The notes under the pieces: generated by a model
Database searches by the model: none
Seen by the model: only the letters and a program-made list of their open reading frames with translations
What the model was told of the DNA's origin: nothing
Shown here: positions 55,331 to 64,000 of the stretch, one piece after another
How positions within the stretch are numbered: position 1 is the first letter of the stretch
How the letters are laid out: each line of letters begins with the position of its first letter
Program-made: the position numbers and the translations under genes
Assembly (NCBI GenBank): GCA_947304115.1
Contig: CAMZAE010000001.1
Location: 1 to 64,000, forward strand
DNA length: 64,000 nucleotides
Source: an uncultured Prevotellaceae bacterium
Lineage (GTDB): Bacteria; Bacteroidota; Bacteroidia; Bacteroidales; Bacteroidaceae
Reading direction: 5' to 3'

Positions 55331-55875
55331 TGCTGAACTATCTTTCCAACAAGATACTTTTTGACTGGCTTCATTTCACAGAAACCATCACAGAACCGAT
55401 GCCTGAGAAATGCATCATTGCCCTTGCTCCACATACGAGCAATTGGGACTTCATTATCGGCAATCTTTACAGCCGAGCCAAAAAATTCCATTGCGACTTC
55501 TTGATGAAGAAGGAGTGGTTCTTCTGGCCCATGGGAATCTTGATGCGCAGACTTGGCGGCATTCCCGTCTATCGCAACAAGCAGATGCATTCCACCGACA
55601 TCATTGCCAACAAGGCAAAGGATGCCGAACATTTCCGTCTCTGCATTACACCAGAAGGCACCAGAAAAGCACAACCAGACTGGAAAAAGGGCTTCTACTA
55701 CATCGCCCTTAAAGCAGAAATCCCCATCCTGCTCTATGGCTTGGATTTCGCAGAAAGAAGAATCGTCTGCACAAAGACCATTGTACCGAATGGCGACATA
55801 GAGGCGCAAATGAAAGAGATAAAAGACTATTACTCGCATTTCAAAGGACTACATCCGGAAAAGTTTGTTGTATAA
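55330..55875 (+). CDS. 1-acyl-sn-glycerol-3-phosphate acyltransferase-like protein
   Basis: 181 residues. The PlsC-type motifs are APHTSNWDFIIG (block I, H-x4-D), GGIPVYRN (block II-III) and CITPEGTRKAQPDWKKGFYY (block III-IV). It lacks a strong membrane span and is shorter than PlsC (about 240), matching the small acyltransferase group common in Bacteroidota. It would transfer an acyl chain to lysophosphatidic acid or another acceptor at the inner membrane; the acceptor is not fixed by sequence. A GTG one codon upstream is less likely as start. Confidence 0.85.
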   Translation: MLNYLSNKILFDWLHFTETITEPMPEKCIIALAPHTSNWDFIIGNLYSRAKKFHCDFLMKKEWFFWPMGILMRRLGGIPVYRNKQMHSTDIIANKAKDAEHFRLCITPEGTRKAQPDWKKGFYYIALKAEIPILLYGLDFAERRIVCTKTIVPNGDIEAQMKEIKDYYSHFKGLHPEKFVV

Positions 55876-55895
55876 AGTTTAAGGATTTAAGTTAA

Positions 55896-58811
55896 ATGAA
55901 ACGGACACTTTTCTTACTTTTTATCGCTATTCAATATCACATTTCTGTTTTTGCGCAGGATAACGGCATCAACAATCTGCGCGAGTTTTTCACACAATAT
56001 ACGAATCCTGATTTCCCTAATCTCGGCAAGATAACGATTGAAGACATTCAGACCGATGCGCCAACAAAACACATTACGATTGTCTTAAGCAACAACTTCA
56101 TTGCACAACCCGTCACACCACGTCTTGTGGACAACCTCTATTCAGAGGTGAAGCGTCTTTTGCCGACACCCTTCAACACCTATAATCTGACCATCTGTGC
56201 AGCAGAAACACCTGTTGAGCAACTCATCCCGACCTGCATGATGGACAAGCCAGATACGGCACGCATTTATAGGCATGAACTTTATAAAGGCAATCCTTGG
56301 GTGACACCTATGAGCCAGCCCTATTCTATCAAAAAAGGTTTACATGGCAGGCATCTTGGCATCTGTCAAAGTCATGGCAAATACTTTAACCATGCCAAGC
56401 AGAAATGGATTTGGCAACGGCCAAGGCTCTTCTGCACCACCGAGGACCTCTTCACGCAAACCTTTGTAGTACCTTATCTTATTCCAATGCTTGAGAATGC
56501 TGGCGCTGTGGTCTTCACACCGAGAGAACGCGACTGGCAAAAACAGGAAATCATCATCGACAACGATGGCATTATGGACGGCAGTCGTTATGAAGAACGC
56601 GCCATCAAGTACCACTGGCAATACGGCGGCATTGGTTTCGCCCATACACAAGAAGGTTACGAAAATGGTGAAAACCCCTTTCGTAAGGGAACCTTCCAAA
56701 TGATTGAAGCGACACAGGACAACAAAACAACAAGTGATGTTGTATGGCTACCAGACGTGCTCGTAGAAGACGACTATGCCGTCTATGTATCTTATCAAAC
56801 AATGGATAACAGCATCCCCGACGCAAAATATACAGTCAAGCATGGTGGCATTTCAACCGAGTTTCGCGTTAACCAGAAAATGGGTGGCGGGACTTGGGTA
56901 TATCTCGGCACCTTCCACTTCACCAAAGGGAGGAGCGAAGACAACTGCGTCAGACTTTCTAACCTAAGCAGTCATAAAGGCGTTGTGACTGCAGACGCTG
57001 TACGTCTGGGAGGCGGCATGGGCAACATCGTACGCGGAGACTCCTTAATGGACATCCCCATTGTGAGCGATTTGCCACGATGCCTCGAGGCAGCACGTTA
57101 TTCGGCACAATGGTATGGAATGCCTGACAGCATCTACTCCCGACGAGGCAACGACGACTACAGCGACGACATCAACACACGACCTCTCGCATTGAACTAT
57201 TTGACTAAAGGAAGCAACTACCTGAAAGGGGACAGCGGTCTTTGCGTACCCCTCGAATTATACATGGCAGTCCATAGCGATGCCGGCGTCCGCGCAGAAA
57301 ACTCATTAATTGGCACACTCGGCATCTATACGACAGGCTTCTACGAAGGCAAAACAGCACACGGACTTTCAAGGCTCGTGAGCCGTGACCTCGCAGACAT
57401 GGTAATGTCACAAATCTGCAAAGACATGACATACGAGCTGGGGGTATGGAACCGACGGGACATGTATGACCGCAACTATGGCGAATCACGCGACGCACAA
57501 GTCCCTGCAATAATCCTTGAAATGCTCAGTCATCAGAACTGGGCAGATATGAGGTATGGGCACGACCCCTGGTTCAAGTTCCTTCTCTCGCGCTCTATTT
57601 ATAAAGGCATACTACGCTTCCTCTCATGCATCCATGGCAAAAAAGACTATGTCGTTCAACCTTTGCCGGTAATCGGCATTTCTGCAGAAGCTGATAAAGA
57701 CAGTAAAAAGATTACCATTCGTTGGACACCAAGATTGGACACAACAGAGCCTACGGCGAAGCCTAACGGCTATATCATCTATACAAAAATAGCTGGGGGC
57801 GACTTCGACAATGGGCATTATATAAATGGCGGCGACAATTGCTACTATCAGATGCAAGCTAAACCAGGAACCCTCTATAGCTTTCGCGTGGCATCTGTAA
57901 ACGATGGCGGGGCAAGTATGCCGAGCGATGAGGTCTGCGCTTATATATCTTCATCTTATAATGCGCCGTCAATCCTACTTGTTGATGCGTTCCAAAGATT
58001 AGCAGGCCCTCTCCCTTTCGACAATGAGACAAGCGGTGGCTTTAACTTTGACCAAGATCCAGGAGTGATTGATGTGAAGTCGCCAGGCTTTTGTGGCCGA
58101 CAACTGAACTTCGACAAGACTTTGATTGGCAAAGAAACAGGCGAGGGATTTGGAGTAAGCGGCAATGAGTTAGAGGGCATGATTCTGGCTGGCAACACAC
58201 ATGATTATAGTTTACGTGACGCTATAGACATTCTCAAGAGGCACCCTGAATGCAACATCAGCAGCACCACACCCATGCAGATTGCAAGCCTTGACCTTCG
58301 GAAATATCGTATTGCCGATTTTATCCTTGGTGCTCAGAAAGACGACGGATACTCTATAACTCACAGAAAAGCATTTACTCCAGAAATGCTCACAGCCATA
58401 TCAATGTTAACGCTTCAAGGAACATCTATCATGGTAAGCGGCGCCTTCATAGGAAGCGATGTGCATTTTGCCAATCAGGATGATTTTGTGGCAGACAAGC
58501 TGAAGTATCGATTCGCTAAATCCGTTCCAACAGACAGTATCTGTACTATTCAAGGACTTAATAACACGGCAACCATTTACAGCAGACCTAACGAACAGAA
58601 CTATTGGGTGAGCAGTACTGATATCATAGAAGCCGCAGGCGGTGCTTTCAGCACAATGAAGTATGCAACAGGTGATTACTCTGCTGCAGTCGCATATCCA
58701 GGTCCCGAATATCGTGTCCTTGCTTTTGGCTTTCCACTTGAATGTATCAAAGATGACGATGTGCGACGCAATATCTTCTGCATTGCCATCGACTACTTGC
58801 TCGGAAAATGA
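55896..58811 (+). CDS. Secreted N-acetylmuramoyl-L-alanine amidase-like protein with golvesin and FN3 domains
   Basis: 971 residues with a signal peptide (MKRTLFLLFIAIQYHISVFA). The amidase fold is split: LHGRHLGICQSHGKYF and LFCTTEDLFTQTFVVPYLIP near residues 150-200, then AVHSDAGVRAENSLIGTLGI and VPAIILEMLSHQNWADMRYG near 465-550 supply the remaining metal and catalytic groups. Between them (about 220-375) is a golvesin-C-like beta domain (VYVSYQTMDNSIPDAKYTVK, TWVYLGTFHFTKG). Residues about 585-690 form an FN3 domain (KITIRWTPRLDTTEPTAKPN, GTLYSFRVASVNDGG). The last 280 residues have no family I know. Often annotated xanthan lyase in Bacteroidales, without evidence for that activity. Its stop overlaps the YgiQ start. 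Confidence 0.8.
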   Translation: MKRTLFLLFIAIQYHISVFAQDNGINNLREFFTQYTNPDFPNLGKITIEDIQTDAPTKHITIVLSNNFIAQPVTPRLVDNLYSEVKRLLPTPFNTYNLTICAAETPVEQLIPTCMMDKPDTARIYRHELYKGNPWVTPMSQPYSIKKGLHGRHLGICQSHGKYFNHAKQKWIWQRPRLFCTTEDLFTQTFVVPYLIPMLENAGAVVFTPRERDWQKQEIIIDNDGIMDGSRYEERAIKYHWQYGGIGFAHTQEGYENGENPFRKGTFQMIEATQDNKTTSDVVWLPDVLVEDDYAVYVSYQTMDNSIPDAKYTVKHGGISTEFRVNQKMGGGTWVYLGTFHFTKGRSEDNCVRLSNLSSHKGVVTADAVRLGGGMGNIVRGDSLMDIPIVSDLPRCLEAARYSAQWYGMPDSIYSRRGNDDYSDDINTRPLALNYLTKGSNYLKGDSGLCVPLELYMAVHSDAGVRAENSLIGTLGIYTTGFYEGKTAHGLSRLVSRDLADMVMSQICKDMTYELGVWNRRDMYDRNYGESRDAQVPAIILEMLSHQNWADMRYGHDPWFKFLLSRSIYKGILRFLSCIHGKKDYVVQPLPVIGISAEADKDSKKITIRWTPRLDTTEPTAKPNGYIIYTKIAGGDFDNGHYINGGDNCYYQMQAKPGTLYSFRVASVNDGGASMPSDEVCAYISSSYNAPSILLVDAFQRLAGPLPFDNETSGGFNFDQDPGVIDVKSPGFCGRQLNFDKTLIGKETGEGFGVSGNELEGMILAGNTHDYSLRDAIDILKRHPECNISSTTPMQIASLDLRKYRIADFILGAQKDDGYSITHRKAFTPEMLTAISMLTLQGTSIMVSGAFIGSDVHFANQDDFVADKLKYRFAKSVPTDSICTIQGLNNTATIYSRPNEQNYWVSSTDIIEAAGGAFSTMKYATGDYSAAVAYPGPEYRVLAFGFPLECIKDDDVRRNIFCIAIDYLLGK

Positions 58812-60724
58812 GCAACACATCTTCTCATAAACTGACCGACTGGTTACCGACCACAAAGAAAGAAATGGATTTGCGGGGTTGGGACTGTGCAGATGTAATC
58901 CTGTTCAGTGCAGATGCCTATGTTGACCATCCTGCTTTTGGTGCAGCCGTTATCGGTCGTCTGTTAGAAGCAGAAGGATTGCGCGTATGCATCGTGCCTC
59001 AACCTGATTGGCATGGAGACTTTCGCGACTTCAAGAAGCTGGGACGTCCTCGCCTATTTTTCGGCATCTCACCTGGCTGCATGGATTCGATGGTCAACAA
59101 ATACACGGCAGCCCGTCGCCTTAGAAGTGAGGACGCATATAGCCCCGAAGGTCGGCATGACTTGCGGCCAGAATATCCTACCATTGTCTATACAAATATC
59201 CTCAGGAAACTTTATCCTGATGTTCCTATTGTGCTTGGTGGCATTGAAGCAAGCCTTCGAAGGGTTATGCACTATGATTATTGGCAGGAACGTTTCCGCC
59301 CAAGCATTCTTTGTGATTGCGATGCAGACCTTATCACATACGGTATGGGCGAAAAACCAACGTTGGAACTTGTGCGGCTACTTGTTGAGGCAATCAACAA
59401 AGCCCATCCTCTACTCCATTACGATGAGAATGCTGAGCCATACATTACCCGCGAACTACTTAAAGAAGAGGTGAAAGCAAACACTCTTCACCAAATCGTT
59501 TCATTATGCAAGAAAGAAGATATACCAGAAGAAATCAAGCCCGACGATATTGTATTGCACAGCTATGAAGATTGCTTGAAGGAGCCTCGGCTTCATGCCG
59601 AGAATTTTCGCCACATAGAAGAGGAAAGCAACAAGATACATGCCCAAAGGCTATTACAACAGACAGGGAAACGCTGGGTTGTTGTCAACCCTCCATATCC
59701 GCCCCTCACGTCAGAAGAGCTTGACCGAAGTTTCGACCTACCTTATACGCGACTGCCCCATCCTAAGTACAAGAACAAACGTATCCCAGCCTACGAGATG
59801 ATCAAGTTTAGTATAACATTGCATCGTGGTTGTTTCGGTGGCTGTGCATTTTGTACAATAAGTGCCCACCAAGGAAAGTTTATTGTGAGCCGCACAAAAG
59901 CAAGTATCCTCCGTGAAGTCAAAGCCATTTCACAGATGCCAGACTTCAAGGGATATCTTAGTGACCTTGGAGGTCCGAGTGCTAATATGTACATGATGAA
60001 AGGCAAACGAAACGAAGTTTGCGAGAAGTGCAAACGCCCTTCGTGTATCCACCCTGCCATTTGTCCAAACCTTAACGGAGATCATCGCCCTTTGCTTGAT
60101 ATCTATAGGGAGGTTGACAGGATGCCTGGAATAAAAAAGAGCTTTATCGGCAGCGGCATTCGATACGACATGCTTATGCACGACTGGAAAAATGAAGCTC
60201 TAAACAACGCTGCATCGGAATATACAAGGGAACTCATTACAAAACATGTAAGCGGTCGGCTTAAGGTTGCGCCAGAGCATACAAGCGATACAGTGCTGAA
60301 CATCATGCGCAAGCCCTCATTCGCCATCTTTCGACAGTTCAAGAGCATTTTCGACAACACTTGTCGCCAAGCAGGGCTAAAACAACAAATTGTTCCTTAC
60401 TTCATTAGCAGCCATCCTGCCTGCACTGCTCTTGATATGGCAGACCTTGCCATCCAAACAAAGCAGTTGAACTTCCAACTTGAACAAGTGCAAGACTTCA
60501 CGCCCACACCACTCACTGTTGCCACGACTTGTTGGGCTACAGGCTTTCATCCTTACACTCTTGAACCTGTCTTCAGTGCAAAAACGCCAAAGGAGAAACA
60601 AGAACAACGCATGTTCTTCTTTTGGTATAAACGAGAAGAAAAACGTCGCATCGAACAATACTTGCGAAAGATTGGGCGTTTAGACATATTGAACAAATTA
60701 ACCATGTTGGCACAGCATTTGTAG
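58808..60724 (+). CDS. YgiQ-family radical SAM protein
   Basis: 638 residues. The N-terminal YgiQ domain contains LPTTKKEMDLRGWDCADVIL, GAAVIGRLLEAEGLRVCIVP, FGISPGCMDSMVNKYTA and VLGGIEASLRRVMHYDYW. The radical SAM core has HRGCFGGCAFCTI with C342, C346 and C349 binding the 4Fe-4S cluster. A further Cys-rich segment (CEKCKRPSCIHPAICPN) may hold another cluster. The C-terminal region includes LKVAPEHTSDTVLNIMRKPS and FTPTPLTVATTCWATG. The substrate is unknown. It overlaps the amidase gene by 4 bases and precedes clpC by 28. Confidence 0.92.
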   Translation: MSNTSSHKLTDWLPTTKKEMDLRGWDCADVILFSADAYVDHPAFGAAVIGRLLEAEGLRVCIVPQPDWHGDFRDFKKLGRPRLFFGISPGCMDSMVNKYTAARRLRSEDAYSPEGRHDLRPEYPTIVYTNILRKLYPDVPIVLGGIEASLRRVMHYDYWQERFRPSILCDCDADLITYGMGEKPTLELVRLLVEAINKAHPLLHYDENAEPYITRELLKEEVKANTLHQIVSLCKKEDIPEEIKPDDIVLHSYEDCLKEPRLHAENFRHIEEESNKIHAQRLLQQTGKRWVVVNPPYPPLTSEELDRSFDLPYTRLPHPKYKNKRIPAYEMIKFSITLHRGCFGGCAFCTISAHQGKFIVSRTKASILREVKAISQMPDFKGYLSDLGGPSANMYMMKGKRNEVCEKCKRPSCIHPAICPNLNGDHRPLLDIYREVDRMPGIKKSFIGSGIRYDMLMHDWKNEALNNAASEYTRELITKHVSGRLKVAPEHTSDTVLNIMRKPSFAIFRQFKSIFDNTCRQAGLKQQIVPYFISSHPACTALDMADLAIQTKQLNFQLEQVQDFTPTPLTVATTCWATGFHPYTLEPVFSAKTPKEKQEQRMFFFWYKREEKRRIEQYLRKIGRLDILNKLTMLAQHL

Positions 60725-60752
60725 GAAATGAACAAGCAACAACAAGACTGAT

Positions 60753-63257
<2,505 letters not shown>

Positions 63258-63274
63258 AATAGTCAAATAAAGAT

Positions 63275-64000
63275 ATGAAACAAGGTAACATCGGGGTTAC
63301 AACCGAGAACATCTTCCCCGTCATCAAAAAGTTCCTCTATAGCGACCACGAAATCTTTCTTCGCGAAATCGTCAGCAATGCCGTCGATGCCACTCAGAAG
63401 CTGAAAACCCTTGCAGGCAAGGGCGACTTCAAAGGCGAGATGGGCGACCTGAAGATTCGCGTCAGCGTGGATAAGGACGCTAAAACAATCACCGTCAGCG
63501 ACAATGGCATCGGTATGACGGCCGACGAAATCGAGAAGTACATCAACCAGATTGCCTTCTCGGGAGCCAACGACTTCCTCGATAAGTACAAGGACGAGGC
63601 AAACGCCATCATCGGGCACTTCGGCCTTGGATTCTACTCGTCGTTCATGGTGAGCAAGCAAGTCGATATTATCACGAAGAGCTATCAGGATGCGCCTGCC
63701 GTCAAGTGGAGTTGCGACGGCAGCCCTTCGTTTACTTTGGAAGAAGTGGAAAAGGCAGAGCGCGGCACTGACATCGTGATGCACATCGACGACGATTGTC
63801 AAGACTTCCTTGAAAAGGATAAGATAGAAGGCCTGTTGCGCAAATACTGCCACTTCCTGCCCGTTCCCATTGCCTTTGGCAAGAAGACCGAATGGGAGGA
63901 CGGTAAGCAGGTTGATACCGACGAGGATAATATAATAAATAATGTAGAGCCGCTTTGGGCAAAGAAGCCTGCTGACCTCAAGGACGAGGACTACAAGGAG
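63275..64000 (+). CDS. htpG: Chaperone protein HtpG (Hsp90), N-terminal part
   Basis: The gene runs off the right edge; 242 codons are present. The start MKQGNIGVTTENIFPVIKKF, then FLREIVSNAVDATQK, SDNGIGMTADEIEKYINQIA, AIIGHFGLGFYSSFMVSKQV and KAERGTDIVMHIDDD are the GHKL ATP-binding motifs of Hsp90. HtpG assists folding of client proteins. The start at 63275 follows clpC by 17 bases, filled by the AT-rich word repeat (AAATAGTCAAATAAAG). Adjacent clpC and htpG suggest a stress-protein pair, though no heat-shock operator was seen. Confidence 0.95.
   Translation, partial: MKQGNIGVTTENIFPVIKKFLYSDHEIFLREIVSNAVDATQKLKTLAGKGDFKGEMGDLKIRVSVDKDAKTITVSDNGIGMTADEIEKYINQIAFSGANDFLDKYKDEANAIIGHFGLGFYSSFMVSKQVDIITKSYQDAPAVKWSCDGSPSFTLEEVEKAERGTDIVMHIDDDCQDFLEKDKIEGLLRKYCHFLPVPIAFGKKTEWEDGKQVDTDEDNIINNVEPLWAKKPADLKDEDYKE

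Overview
The window looks like chromosome from a Bacteroidales bacterium, most likely Prevotellaceae-like. Evidence read directly: genes start about 5-100 bases downstream of the Bacteroidota promoter pattern TTTG-N19/20-TAnnTTTG, Shine-Dalgarno sites are largely absent, and the gene families are typical of the order (type-B L31 next to a DUF3256 gene, PorT-like barrels, a CHU_C/type IX secretion C-terminal domain, tandem CstA transporters, HU/SPOR protein, DUF4105, small conserved hypotheticals). Genus cannot be fixed without database searches. No rRNA, tRNA, CRISPR array or intact insertion sequence was seen.

Layout. 1-2.7 kb: 3' end of a Gly-Gly-Ser-linked fibronectin III protein, an AAA/DUF4143 ATPase flanked by a diverged direct repeat, and a decayed ATPase gene that keeps its promoter. 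2.7-9.5 kb: DUF3256, rpmE, PorT-like barrel, LysM/periplasmic-binding protein, then divergently a CHU_C protein overlapping uvrA. 9.6-19.5 kb (minus): phosphohexose mutase, nudC, GH20 hexosaminidase, an orphan FecE-type ATPase and a large DUF4091-GH33 sialidase, forming a glycan-harvesting block. 19.7-25 kb: ThiE/TenI and HAD genes, then a four-gene overlapping minus-strand chain (CBM9-like protein, CDP-alcohol phosphotransferase, TarI/IspD-type cytidylyltransferase, EFR1 flavodoxin-ferredoxin) and a secreted Lys/Glu/Ala-rich coiled coil. 25-34.5 kb: ilvC, secreted and DUF4105 proteins, a candidate 6S-like RNA, an outer-membrane protein, two CstA paralogues and a double-ABC ATPase.

34.7-40.9 kb is the accessory region. 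It is a compact minus-strand cluster of a single-chain type IIG/ISP-like restriction-methylation enzyme, a TIR-like (Cap12/PycTIR-type) protein, a DUF3800 RNase-H-fold protein and an AbiH protein. The last three are visibly AT-richer than the surroundings. This is the best candidate here for an undescribed multi-gene defence system. 41-64 kb returns to housekeeping: ruvC, DUF1573, aquaporin, greA, Cof HAD, FHA protein, HU/SPOR protein, Skp-like lipoprotein, pepD, a beta-helix lipoprotein, rlmH, nadC, rnz, rpsA, an acyltransferase, a golvesin/amidase protein, a YgiQ radical SAM protein, clpC and the 5' part of htpG.

Two genome-scale patterns cut across the genes. First, short intergenic arrays with a 21-22 bp period (about two helical turns) recur with a different sequence at each locus. 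Second, short repeat words (GC-rich palindromes, CAACAGACAACAGA-type words) occur between genes and also in-frame inside nudC, the FHA gene and clpC, adding peptide inserts. All calls come from reading sequence and translations; no homology search was run.
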